From the NCBI GenBank assembly GCA_009760855.2, contig WPIO01000135.1, forward strand, positions 907,501-969,500: a stretch of DNA of 62,000 nucleotides. The letters are read 5' to 3'. Below, piece by piece: positions 36,942-47,442 of this stretch; within the stretch, counting starts at the first letter, position 1, and every line of letters starts with the position of its first letter. Below the pieces are notes generated by a model. It was not told where the DNA came from. It saw only the letters and a list, made by a program, of their open reading frames with translations, and searched no databases. This stretch comes from Cristatella mucedo (taxonomy: Eukaryota > Bryozoa > Phylactolaemata > Cristatellidae). The translations under genes were made by a program, and so were the position numbers.

Positions 36942-37095
36942 TTCATTCGCATAGCACTTCTAGAGAACTTGGTCTCTATTCAAGAGCTTCACATTCGCCA
37001 CGGGCCCCGAGCCCACGACCTCGGGTCATCAAATCCATTCACTTTGACCTTACCTTGGTCGGGGCGAGCACCTCAACCGCTGCGCCAATCGGAGC
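36942..37095 (-). mobile_element. SINE-A copy
   Basis: The reverse complement shows the tRNA-like head (GGCGCAGCGGTTGAGGTGCT; CGAGGTCGTGGGCTCG) and the tail. The forward strand reads CTTCTAGAGAACTTGGTCTC and CCCGAGCCCACGACCTCGGG. Confidence 0.88.
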
Positions 37096-39686
37096 AATAT
37101 GCACATCCTTCCCTACATGCACCTGCAGCCGTCCCCGGCGATTATCTTCCCTGTTTTGGTTAAACGTGCCACACTGTCCGGTTACCAAGAAATATCTCGT
37201 CTTATCCGCAGGCTGAGTGCGAGCTGATGCAGGCCTGCACTCACCGACCCACCCACTAGCCGATGGATCGATTCGGTCCGAAGAATCATTCATTGGCCGA
37301 CTTTTTTAATGTAACGCATTTCGAAACAGCTCAGCTCATTCGCCAGCTGAGCGTAGCAATTGGATAGTCACCGAGACAGCTGCTCAAACTGACCGAGGAG
37401 ATTTTCTTGGTAAGTAATACTTTGTGGGCTGATCTTAACTGCCGAGGCTCAACTAGTATTTAATCCGAAATGGTGAGCCCAGCTGTCCCCTCTTTCTCTT
37501 AAGGACTATCGAATCACCTAGATGGTTAGAGGCGCAGTGATTCTGGGGCAAATTGGTACCGGCATTAGAAGGATTTTTTCTATTGGGAAAGCTCCGGCCC
37601 CCAGCCGACGCTCTTGCTTACGACCATGCACGAGGCCGGGTTTCTAATTCTAATGACTGCTAATGATGGCTGCTTTAAGAACCAAGAACCGAAAAAGAAT
37701 GTCATTTTGAAGCTGCAAATGCTAATCGACGACTAATTGCGTTTCGAGGAATGAAGGCTAAGAACATTAGCATCATGTACAAAACCAGTGCTAAGCACTT
37801 TGCTTTCAAGTACAGCAATTTAAAATGAAGCTATCTGCAATCTAAAATACCAGAGCCAATTCAGTACCGGGTGGGGGCCAATACCCGGCAAACGGTAGTC
37901 GACACTGGATCCTACTAGGCTGCATAAACTGCATTGCCCCTAAATATCTCATACCGAATCTGGTACATGAAACACAGAGGGGTTCATATTCGACTCAGGA
38001 TTTTGTTTGTGCCAAACAGAGTTTATTCACGATCCATACATTAATGAGCCTTATGAACCTAGCTTAATCTTTTTCAATGCCATCTCAAAATATGATTTTT
38101 CAATATAGACAGCTGACAACAGCCCAAGTTAAATGGAGCCATCTCGTGCAAGCATCTAAACTGATAATGTTTGATTGTGGTCACTTTTACTTCAGCCTAA
38201 TTCCGGCTATCGTCTGCATATCTGCATGTACTAGAGGCGTCTCGCAAGAGCCATTTGTTCTGCTTCAAGGCGCTAGTTCTGCAAATACGAATATCGACCA
38301 CTGCACCTCGGCATCGAAAACGCGCCGTATTTCGCTGCTTTGCACGAAGGAGAAAGTTCGAAACCGCTCCTGACAATTTTAACGTTTGATGGCTGTAAAT
38401 TATGAATTAACAGTTGATTCTTTAGGACCCCTTTGCAGTCATACAGTATCTTGTGCTATTATCATTGCTAGTTACTGTACTGATGAGATTATTCATGAAA
38501 TACAACGTCAAATTTTTGGAGTAGTGATATACCGCGGGTTTGGAAGCTTGTCAGCTGAATTAGCGGCTTGCTTTGCCAAAATGATTAGGAATTCTTGTTC
38601 AGAATCAGCAGCTGAACTTGAGCGAATGTCAGAGAAGATCTTAACTAAAATCTAGCAAAGTCCGATAGTTATCTGGAAATATGTCGTAGCAAGTGAATCC
38701 GAGCTTCAGGCTGCTGATTTGGTAAGCCAGAGTTTATGATGTTATAAGAGATCATGCTAAAATTGTTCGAGGCTTCTAGGAATGTGCCAGTGGCTGGTAC
38801 GTGAGCCTCAACTAATGATGCAGCGAATTGAACGATCGGTCCTAATGTGCTGATTATGACCGATGTACAAGTCTGTAACTCGTACAAATTGCTTAGAAGC
38901 TTCAGCTACAGTGACTACGGACGTGGTGGACAGCTGCTTTGATGGATATGAAACTGTTTTGGCAAACTACCAGGATCTTCAAATGGGGTAGCAACCTCTG
39001 TTTAGACGGGTGGATCTGAAGAGTCTTCCGATCGGTACGCTTGCGACGCGAGAGTATTACTTTTTTCCATATTTGTGTAGACTACTGAGCCTTTCCATGT
39101 CTGCGGCGTGTCCCTATGCTCCCACTGCTTGGACATTCAGTTCCGGCGGACGTCAGGTCATCTCCTTCCTCCTCATTTGAAGACGTGCCAATGGAAGCTT
39201 GAAATCTAAAACCTGATCCTCAAGGCCTTTGACCTGAGTTAATTGTCCTTCGTGTGCTTGTGGGTTATAAAACTGTGAAAGTCGTGATTGATGGCAAGAA
39301 CGGTATGCTTTTATGAGTAGCGCTCCAGTGAGCTTGTCTTTTTTCTGCGTAATTTGAGTGCTTAACTGTACATGATTCAGTGCATTTTTATAAATCAGGG
39401 TCATATTAACCAGCGACCCTGAGTGCCTTATTTTATGCTTTCGGATGCTGGTGTAAGCAAGATACTTTTTTATGCTTGGCTAAGCGGGATACCAGGAATG
39501 TCATTAACTCTCAGTTTCCAAACCCACCGTTACTAGCAGTAGAAGTCGCCAAGGAATCCAGCCGTGCCGCTCATTGGTTGCACTAGCTCGCTTCTGGATG
39601 CTATTGCCCTTCGCGGCAATGGGGCACAATAACAATTAATATATTTAATATTAATGTAAAAAGTAATGTAACGTAGTAGTGTAATA

Positions 39687-39688
<2 letters not shown>
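37096..39688. other. Unassigned DNA
   Basis: Several 70-100-codon frames occur on both strands (for example 38,077-38,655 + with two stops near 38,371; 39,153-39,404 -). None shows a recognisable domain or convincing splice sites. A decayed unknown transposon is possible. Confidence 0.5.

Positions 39689-39780
<92 letters not shown>
39689..39780. repeat. TA microsatellite
   Basis: About 45 TA units. Confidence 0.98.
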
Positions 39781-39782
<2 letters not shown>

Positions 39783-39925
39783 TCGAAAGAAAAGCCTCAA
39801 AAGCCTCTTGCTTAGTGCTCGAAGCCACGGCCGTTAACGAACAGTTATTTCCATTAAAAATGTATTGAGAATAGCACTGCGATCGCAGCCAGTCAGTCTA
39901 ATTGCTAATTGCTTCCTTTCCATAG

Positions 39926-40103
39926 GACAACAGAAGAAGATTGCAACTATAATGCTCAAGTAATCGAGGAGAATTTGGAAGGAAGCGATTCTGCTTGCGA
40001 CTCGGCTTGCTCAGCTACGAGGACGAACCGAGAGACCGATGGGCGTTACCCTTCCGGTGGTGCCCCGGCCAAAGCAAGTTTAAGGTTTAATCTTCCAAAG
40101 TGA
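39926..40103 (+). CDS. Candidate terminal exon of an unknown gene
   Basis: A strong pyrimidine-rich acceptor (GCTTCCTTTCCATAG) precedes a frame, read in phase 2, encoding TTEEDCNYNAQVIEENLEGS, DSACDSACSATRTNRETDGR and ending SLRFNLPK before TGA. It is acidic then basic, with no domain I recognise. No upstream partner exon was found. Confidence 0.3.
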
Positions 40104-40450
40104 AATTCGGGCCGCTGGCCTTGTCGCCAGCCACGATCTGCACTGCTCCAGCATTTCGAATTAAGTGAGCTAGTAAAACCCCATGCAGCAGCCAGAATTC
40201 AAGAGCGGAGCTTATTTTCGTGGCGCCGAGGCCATTCACTCCGGCTTCCATTCATTCATTTCATTTCTTTTGTTCATTCAGGCCTTTCCAAAATCTAGCG
40301 AAGTCTGTCGAGTAGCAAGGAGCACGGACAGAAACATCTTCTCATTCCTCACATTGAGGGAGGACCAAGGAAGCTAGATTAGGAATTGGCGGAGGAAGGA
40401 AGGAGGCGGCTGCTCTCGGGCCGTCGTGCACTCGCAGCTCCGTACGTCAG

Positions 40451-40632
40451 GCACAAGCAAGCCAATAATTCGAGTGGCTAGCAAAAGTGCTGCCACTGCA
40501 CACACCGAGAACACAAGCAAGCCAACAATTCGAGTGGCTAGCAAAAGTGCTGCCGCTGCACACACCGAGAACACAAGCAAGCCAACAATTCGAGTGGCTA
40601 GTAAAAGTGCTGCCGCTGCACAAACCGAGAAA
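40451..40632. repeat. Three tandem copies of a 60-bp unit
   Basis: The unit begins at about 40,451, 40,511 and 40,571 and differs at few positions. It stays open on + in a frame (40,426-40,713) that would encode three 20-residue repeats (TSKPTIRVASKSAAAAHTEN) followed by KSVHFFREQAIREMLGL and a stop at 40,713. No ATG-led or spliced gene context is certain. Confidence 0.9.
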
Positions 40633-40713
40633 CCGAAATCGGTTCATTTTTTTCGGGAGCAGGCCATTCGAGAAATGCTGGGCTTAGATTGCTGCTGCGA
40701 CGTCATAAGCTGA

Positions 40714-41212
40714 GGGGAAGAGAAGGCTTCGCTGCCATGCCATCGGAGGCCGTCGGAGTTCTCTCATGCTTTGGACACAGGTAAAACTCGTAGCTCTAAA
40801 AATCCGATCTCAGCCTAAACCTCAGCCATGCAAAAATGTTAACGATTGTATGATAGGACATGTTAACGCGCATCTCTGTCTGCAAAATCCCAAGTAGCTA
40901 CGAAGCCTTAAGCCGGAATTCTCTAAAGCAAAATCAACTCTTGAGTTCACTTGGTGTGAATTAAAAAGCCGGAACTCTACCCGAGGCAACGAAAAAAAGA
41001 TATAAAAAGAGAAATTAGTCAAAATGCAACCAATAAAGTCAGACACATATTAGTAATAGTGGGCAATTAAGTAGGATGTAAAGGAATAGCACCGGTAGAC
41101 AACACGAAGAAGATATAGCTGCTCAAGAACTGTGGATGTGATTATCAAAGCGTAGGACTCAAATGACTAAAATCATCTGTCGTTAAAGTCTCTGGAAAGA
41201 GACGCAATAATT
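40714..41212. other. Unassigned DNA
   Basis: Nothing recognised. Confidence 0.5.
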
Positions 41213-41342
41213 TGTCGTGCTTTGGCCCAGTGGTTAAAGTGCTCGCCCCGAACAAGGACTGGCCGAGGTCGTGGGCTCGAGCCCGTGGCACATGTGAACC
41301 ACCTGAATAGACATTGGGTTCTCTTAGGGCGCAATACAAATG

Positions 41343-41346
<4 letters not shown>
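41213..41346 (+). mobile_element. SINE-A copy
   Basis: tRNA-like head TGGCCCAGTGGTTAAAGTGC and GAGGTCGTGGGCTCGAGCCC, body, then GGGTTCTCTTAGGGCGCAAT and ACAAATGAATTAT running straight into (AT)n at 41,347-41,385. Confidence 0.93.

Positions 41347-41386
<40 letters not shown>
41347..41386. repeat. AT microsatellite on a SINE-A tail
   Basis: About 19 AT units continuous with the SINE-A 3' end. Confidence 0.97.
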
Positions 41387-41388
<2 letters not shown>

Positions 41389-42414
41389 CTTAACTAGGTA
41401 GGATAGCTACGCCTCGGTGGCTTCAGAAAGTCAAAAGTGATCTCCGGACCGGATGGTCAACCACAAATTGAGTAATAACAGAAAACGGAAAACATTAATG
41501 ATTTTCTCGGAAAAAACATAATGGAATGGAGCAAAGGCATTCAGAGCATGCTGAACGACGATTTCCTCATTCTTCTGTTGTGGATTATGGCACTTCCTTT
41601 CCATCCACCCTTAGTTACTTCTCAACTGAATTCAACAACAAGTTTCCTCCAACTTAAACTCCTATTTACAGTAGGTTCTAACCGTAGCACCGATGTATAC
41701 CTATCCACGTGTAGCTCTTTCTATGGTCGCGACAAGATTGGAATCATGTCGACTTTGCGTCTTCATTAAGACAACAAACTACTGTTAGCAAACTTCTGCT
41801 GCACTTTGCCTACCACTTGCAGTAATCTTCATGGGGCAGCATTATAAAAAAAACACACTGGGCTAAGCCAAAACTTAACATATGCATGTTTACATGGATC
41901 CACTTTAATTTAAATTTGATTGCCTCAAGATAGGCTCAGTCCAGGCGTATACCTGGCAGGCAATAAACAAACAAATAAATAAATAAATATGTGAGCTGTC
42001 TCCATCCCATCCTTACAATGGATATTCGTTATGGCACCATCGTGCTTGAATTAAAGCACCTCTCTGACGAGACATCATTGCAGCACCCCACATCCCTCCC
42101 CCCGAGTGAACATCAGAGTTCTGGACGCGATTATCTCAGGGTCTGCCTTTAAAAAGCGATGCTCATAGCAGCACACTGGATGTCAGCTGAAAATCAGCCT
42201 TAAGCTCAGGGGATCAGTAAACGGTCACAGAAACAGGTCAATCGTCGGCTTTGCTTTCACGACTCCACCCAGATGAATTAAGGGAGGGAAAGTTTTCACC
42301 ACCGCAAGCACGCTTAGAACATGGCAAACTTTAGAGGTCTTCCTAGGCGCGACGGCGAAGCCGAGCTGCTGGCACAAATCGACCACGAGCTCGGACCGAA
42401 TCAGGCCGCTAGAA
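41387..42414. other. Unassigned DNA
   Basis: Region downstream of the ZNF395/704-like stop; it should include that gene's 3' UTR. ATAAATAAATAAATA occurs at 41,975-41,990 on +. On - the expected signal strand would show TTTATT on +, and no clear one is placed. Confidence 0.4.
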
Positions 42415-42600
42415 TCAGGTCCTGAGCATAAAGCGGCGACAGGCTTTCTTCCACTTGCACTGTGTGCACCAGAGGCGCTTATTCGTCACGCCGTACACCT
42501 TGCGACACTTTTTCATGTCGTGCTTGTCTCCTTTCTTCGCCAAGCCTGACAAGCATAGTTTGTTGCTCGGCTTTCGTCGCCACGAGTCCTCGACCACGGC
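42415..42600 (-). CDS. ZNF395/ZNF704/Glut4EF-like gene, last exon with C-clamp
   Basis: The 61-residue terminal exon reads [20 protein letters not shown], then [20 protein letters not shown] and [12 protein letters not shown] before TGA. The pattern KKCRKVYG...WCTxCxWKKACxRF is the C-terminal C-clamp of the ZNF395 (HDBP2)/ZNF704/SLC2A4RG and insect Glut4EF family, a four-cysteine DNA-binding module near the protein end, as here. The acceptor is CCATTTGCAG, phase 0, matching the phase-0 donor of the exon at 49,680-49,980. Family known role: nuclear transcriptional regulators. The call is confident at family level; the orthologue is not resolved. Confidence 0.9.
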   Translation of the reverse strand, partial: AVVEDSWRRKPSNKLCLSGLAKKGDKHDMKKCRKVYGVTNKRLWCTQCKWKKACRRFMLRT

Positions 42601-42777
42601 CTGCAAATGGACGCAAAGACTGACAGCTCGCGACGAACTCCAGCTCAGGAGCCTCGTGTCTGTACTCAGGCTGTACAGATGGCTGCACATAATCAAGGCC
42701 TGCTGCCGAGCCGCATTAGGCAGGGAAGTTCTGGTCGCACCAACACACGGGACAGCTTCGTGAGACCTGTGGAAATG

Positions 42778-42832
42778 AGCCGAGTTCTCTGAGGGCGCTA
42801 TACAAATGTCTTATTATTAATATAATTATACT
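42778..42832 (+). mobile_element. LINE-A/SINE-A 3' tail remnant
   Basis: GAGTTCTCTGAGGGCGCTAT, then ACAAATGTCTTATTATTAAT. Confidence 0.8.
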
Positions 42833-43958
42833 GGCAGCAAATGTATGCTCATGCTTTCGGAAGGTTTGTTCGTCTGCAAAAGCTGCCAATACATGCAATA
42901 AACCGCCCTCCCTTCCTCGACAGTAACACGCTTCGTACTCGTACTGGGCAAGCACCTCACACATAGCAAGCTACAGATACCGTTATTACTACAAACGCAT
43001 AGCAATCAACAATACCGCCCTCACCTAACGTACAATAATGAGAAAGTGCACATCGTTCAAGCCGATCTCAATTTTCGGATCTAGCCGTCTGAAATAGGAT
43101 CGTTCGCTAAAAGAAATGCACGTTTAATTCACAGATTTGGCCGACTGATACTCAAATACTCAAACGCTGCTTCTGCACACGTAGGAACAGTGAATCTTCA
43201 AGGCGCGTTCACTGCAAGCAATATGAGGCACGGTAAATCGTGTTCTGCCAGTGATGGTGCTTGAATCTTATCACAGCAGGCCGCACACCGGCAATCGGCA
43301 GTCTACATGGTGGCTACATCTGGACAACTGAAGAGCAAACTCAACAAGAGACTTTCTCCTGCAGGTCATCAACTATTTACCGTAAAGAATCACAGGCTAA
43401 CTAGTCAGGGCTGCTAGCAAAAATAAAAAGTAAATTATCGGTGCTGACAGCTATGCAGCGGCTCACCGATTTAGCTTTTTGTAGACAATTGGATACTATA
43501 AAGAGCTCGCCCCGGCGTTCGTTGATTGGTTTTTAGGAGTTTCAAAATACAGCTCGTGCCACATCACAAATGCATACAAGCGATGCTGCAAATTCAGTGA
43601 GGTAACCCCAGCACGACATTTGTATCGAGCACATTTACCTTAGGAACCTGCAACGAAACAACAAGGGTGCGTGGATTCTAATTAAAATTGATTGATTTGA
43701 GGATGATAAGGTTATCCCGGAAATTGTTACTTGTATTACATGTTCCGTTTACATAAACGTACTTAATGGTACGAAATCAAATTAAAATAAAGTAAAAAGA
43801 TTCTGAGTGAAAACACTAGGAAGGAACAGAAATGCGAATCTCTGGGAAAAATCCCTGCCGTCAAAAGTACTAACTGGCTTCATCTGAACTTCAGTTTGGA
43901 GCGCCTTAGCACAGCAGCCTCGCGTGAGCTATAATTAAAATAAGAACTCTTTCTCTAG
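42833..43958. other. ZNF395/704-like intron, unassigned
   Basis: AT-rich, no features recognised. Confidence 0.5.
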
Positions 43959-44071
43959 GATGGCTCTACATGCAATCAATAATCACGAACTTGCTACCAG
44001 GCTGATCTCTTTGATAGAAAGCCAACATAAGACTGAGCTCCCAAAAGATTACCTAGCCGGTTTGAAAAATG
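43959..44071 (+). CDS. Candidate exon of an unknown gene nested in an intron
   Basis: Flanked by CTTTCTCTAG and a consensus donor GTAAGT. After an initial G it encodes MALHAINNHELATRLISLIE and SQHKTELPKDYLAGLKN, an amphipathic helix-like sequence. It ends in phase 1 and joins in frame to the exon at 44,347 (G|GT). I do not recognise the family. Confidence 0.45.
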
Positions 44072-44346
44072 GTAAGTGCTAATCGATAAGTAATCTGTCA
44101 ACACAGATGCACACAAGCAAATAAGTTAAAATGAGGCCAGCTGGCAGCATACAAAGTGGCAGCAAGCTAGTCAAATGACAGAGCTCGGCCAGATAGTTCT
44201 GGGGCTCTCAGTAGTTAATAAGGCAATAGACCACCAAGAACAAAATGCAACAAGATCACAGCTCCTTGCCACTTGAGCTTCAGTGATGCACAGAAGCATA
44301 TACTTACTAGTCAGGTGGTCATTCATTGGGGGGTGCCACATGGCAG

Positions 44347-44508
44347 GTCTGACAGTTCAAGGAATTCCCTTGATTGAGTTATTTTCATATAACCTCTCAG
44401 TTCCCTTGGGTAGAGGTGATCGCATAGTGTGCAAAATGCTATCTGATGCTAACTTTGATAACGAGGATGTGAAAGCTGCAGTCACTCGATGTGACGCACA
44501 TATAAAAA
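44347..44508 (+). CDS. Candidate second exon of the nested gene
   Basis: Starts after CATGGCAG and encodes LTVQGIPLIELFSYNLSVPL, GRGDRIVCKMLSDANFDNED and VKAAVTRCDAHIK. The proposed donor GTATAA at 44,509 is weak and lies next to a SINE-A insertion whose tail begins at about 44,512. The junction to the previous exon restores a Gly codon. The composition looks coding but no domain is recognised. Confidence 0.42.
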
Positions 44509-44511
44509 GTA

Positions 44512-44645
44512 TAATTCATTTGTTCAGCGCCCCAAGAGAACCCGATCTCTATTCAGGCGCTTCACATTTGCCTCGGGGCTCGCGCCCACGACCTCAGCCA
44601 GGCCTAGGTCGGGGCGAGCACCCTAACCGCTGAACCAAACCAGCT
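44512..44645 (-). mobile_element. SINE-A copy
   Basis: Reverse complement of the full SINE: tail TAATTCATTTGTTCAGCGCC, CGATCTCTATTCAGGCGCTT, CCCACGACCTC (B-box complement) and CGAGCACCCTAACCGCTGAA (A-box complement). Confidence 0.92.
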
Positions 44646-44726
44646 CATACATTCATTAGCCAGGCAAGACTTTCTTCCAAGGCACGCAAAGATCTACTAA
44701 GAACTGAATTAGTTGAACCGCTGCAC

Positions 44727-44731
44727 ACAAA

Positions 44732-44774
<43 letters not shown>
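44727..44774. repeat. CA microsatellite
   Basis: About 23 CA units, followed by ATGTATGTATAT-rich sequence. Confidence 0.96.
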
Positions 44775-44775
<1 letters not shown>

Positions 44776-45653
44776 CGCCTGCTCACACAAGCACACACTT
44801 AGGTATGCATGTATGTTTATATGTATGTATGTATATATATGTATACACATACGTGTATGTATGTATATGTACTGGCATACACACAAACTCACACATACCC
44901 TTGTTCTAGGTGAAATTCGTTCCTGCGTTCAATCTCAAGCATGCTCGTTATTAAAAATTACTACAATAGCTGGTCACCTGTTGAATATTACAGACGTAAA
45001 TTAGGTGCCGGTCCCCACTGTCTAAATGCGTTTATTATCTTACAAAATAAAAAAAAATATGCCACCAAATTGTTAAGGATGATTCGTCAATAATTGACTC
45101 TGCTATCGTATGTTATTCACAAAGACCTTGACAAGTTAATGCTGCACCCTCAGGTCGATGCTGTCTACAATTTACCGTGTACAAAGACTAGCTAGGAAGA
45201 ACGACGCCTACTTGGTCGAATGATTCAAGCATACCCTGGTATCCACCTATTCAATTTTTAACCTGTGTGAGTCCGAAAGTGGATCTGTCCATGAGTCCAT
45301 AAGCGAAAGTCGCTGCCGTCATACTTGCATTGTGTCCTTTGTGATATTTGCAGTTCTACTCTGATGCCACAGCTATGACGAGTAGCGTGACAAAATATCA
45401 AGGAAGATAATTTATTAATTTGCATCTATCGCTGCGTAGCGTATGTGGCACTCTCATGGTTGAAATAGAACATTGGATTGTGCATTAAATAATCGTAATA
45501 CTGAATAGCAGGCTTCTGATCGGTTAAGTATTTAATTATCTACGTAAATGCTGTGGAAATTATCTCTCAGTGGAACAGATAAAAAAGGAAGAGCCTGACC
45601 GAGACAGTCAGTCTTGGTGAGGCTCTGCCGGCCGATAGGTTGTTTCGTCTAAG
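44775..45653. other. ZNF395/704-like intron, unassigned
   Basis: AT-rich intron. GCCTGACCGAGACAGTCAGT at 45,595 repeats the motif at 30,886. Confidence 0.5.
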
Positions 45654-45959
45654 TCGTAGGTTCTCAACCTGTGGGTCACGACCCCATTGGGGTTCGAGCG
45701 ACCCCTTCACGGGGCTTGCTTAAGACCATCGGAAAACACGAATTTCCGATGGTGTTAGGAACCGACATTGTTCTTTTGATTAATCATGATGTTCAATTTA
45801 TAACAATGAAAATATATCCTGCATATCAGATATTCACATTACGATTCGTGGTAGCAAATTTCCAGTTATGAAGTAGCAACGATAAATAATTTTATGGTTG
45901 AGGGTCGCCACAACATGAGGAACTGCATTAAAGGGTCGCGACATTATGCAAGTTTAACC
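45654..45959. mobile_element. Non-autonomous hAT element, SPIN-like
   Basis: A 306-bp element with no coding frame. The left end reads GGTTCTCAACCTGTGGGTCA, then CGACCCCATTGGGGTTCGAG. The interior has an 11-bp hairpin, ACCATCGGAAA (45,725-45,735) and TTTCCGATGGT (45,743-45,753). The right part reads CATTACGATTCGTGGTAGCA, CAGTTATGAAGTAGCAACGA, AATTTTATGGTTGAGGGTCG, CCACAACATGAGGAACTGCA and TTAAAGGGTCGCGAC. From memory this order and wording match non-autonomous SPIN hAT elements of tetrapods. Flanking TCTAAG occurs on both sides (45,648-45,653 and 45,960-45,965), consistent with a decayed 8-bp hAT target-site duplication. The terminal CAG is lost and the right terminal repeat (TTTAACCT) is degraded. 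Confidence 0.85.
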
Positions 45960-45965
45960 TCTAAG

Positions 45966-47089
45966 ACAATGTGCAATGCAATGATATAGATTGTCCTTAA
46001 TTTTCAAATTGAATTTTCTGGAGATATTTTCTGGATGCATGCTCGTATTAGCAATGATTAACTAGGGAAGTACAAAAACTCCATAAAAAAAACATTCCTA
46101 AGGAAGCACATACCACCAAAAACTATTAGCAATAACAACTAATGAGTTGCTGAACAACGATCATAAAGAATGAGTAGCTTACTATCGTGGGAGTTGCTTC
46201 ATAGATATTAGTATGAAGCCGGAGCCTAGCAGATCTTTGCTGGGGAAAGCCTTTTTATTGTCCTTTGCCCTATTGATTAAGTAAGAAGTCAGTAAGTGCT
46301 TCAACCGTCACTCTTGATGGACAGCAGTCTTTTAGTGAGCTTCTCCCCCACCGTCGCACTCCTTTTTTCAGTAGAATAAGCAGGTTCTCCACCCTACCGT
46401 AGCGCTGGCATAAACTTGCAAATCAACACACCGACAACATAAAGTGCCCAGTACTAAATGTCCCCGTCGAGGTTCAGTTGCTGCTTCATTGTGCAGAATG
46501 AAGAAGCAGCAAACCCCCCCCCCCCCGGGAGGGGGGTGGATACAATAAAGTCTCCGAAGCAAATGGAGAAAACCTCTGCTGTGAGCAGAGGTGGCCTAAG
46601 AGGAGCTAGACTTTCCAATGTGCCTGCACGCACGTCTGACCAGCCCAGTTACATCGGCCAGCTACACCTTCTGGCTGGTGTGGCACAGAAGCAGACAGAA
46701 GCTGGCATGCGAATCGCTTTGCTTTGTCAAGCAGCCTCGCATGCCAAATTAGCCGGGCAGAGCCAGCAGCCCGGCAGCTGCTCCCTCGGCAGCCCGGCGC
46801 GGCAGGCTTGCTTGGCTCGTGGTCACTCCGGAATGTCAAGCCATGGACGATCTGTAGTTGGTTCTGTGACAGTCGCGAAAAGAAAGTCTCGACAACAGTT
46901 CTAGGATTATAGGCAAGTTCGAGTGGTGGAAGTGAGGTACTCAAGCAGGGTGTAGCACATCTACCTCCCTACCACCACCACCAAGAACCTCACTCACAGA
47001 GCCTTCTATCGAGATTAAGAACAGTCGGCCACTTGCCTCGAATCGCGACGTGAGTCGGATAGTGCAGGCATCGACACGGTCGACGGTAC
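45966..47089. other. ZNF395/704-like intron, unassigned
   Basis: Contains a C-run/G-run palindrome at about 46,517-46,542. No exon supported. Confidence 0.5.
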
Positions 47090-47185
47090 GCAAAGGTGCT
47101 AAGCACTCGTACAGGAGATTGGCTGTGCAGCCAATCTTCTGCACGAAACTAAAGGCAACACGAAACTGGGAATAAAATCCAGGAG
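47090..47185 (-). mobile_element. Possible LINE-B internal fragment
   Basis: The minus strand reads TTTCGTGCAGAAGATTGGCT and GCACAGCCAATCTCCTG, resembling the LINE-B block that encodes NFIQKTASTASHLI at 61.35 kb. It is short and diverged. Confidence 0.4.
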
Positions 47186-47363
47186 ACCATTTAAAGATCA
47201 TAATCCTGATCGTAGTTTGAGCTAAGTTCTATCCAGCCTGAAGCCCTCTCCGGGTACTCTGAAGAATTTCTTAGTCGTGCAAATGGTCAAAAGTATAGAC
47301 AAGAAGCTGTATTATATAGGGAGCAGTACATATTCATATATGCAGAGGGGAGACAGAGAGTGG

Positions 47364-47367
<4 letters not shown>

Positions 47368-47438
<71 letters not shown>

Positions 47439-47442
47439 AGAT
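47368..47442. repeat. GA microsatellite
   Basis: About 35 GA units. Confidence 0.97.

Noticed and set aside
37039-37293. Minus-strand frame reading KTRYFLVTGQCGTFNQNRED, reminiscent of netrin-like (NTR) domains.
   Set aside because: Cysteine spacing does not fit, no donor follows, and the frame runs directly into a SINE-A at 37,095.
38077-38887. Same-frame open stretches on + (broken by two stops near 38,371) and a minus-strand frame nearby, considered as a decayed transposase.
   Set aside because: No conserved motif could be read on either strand.
40451-40632. Tandem repeats considered as a CRISPR array.
   Set aside because: The units are contiguous with no unique spacers, and the genome is eukaryotic.
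41213-41290. tRNA-like A- and B-box sequences considered as tRNA genes.
   Set aside because: They do not fold into an intact cloverleaf, recur with the same non-tRNA body and tail, and are therefore SINE heads.
46941-47201. Minus-strand frame with a segment (LRTVDRVDACTIRL ... ASGRLFLISIEGS) that looks like the RAD9 clamp protein.
   Set aside because: The similarity is short, splice sites are not convincing, and the adjacent part (FVQKIGCTANLL) fits a decayed LINE-B block (FIQKTASTASHLI) in the same orientation. A profile search would settle it.
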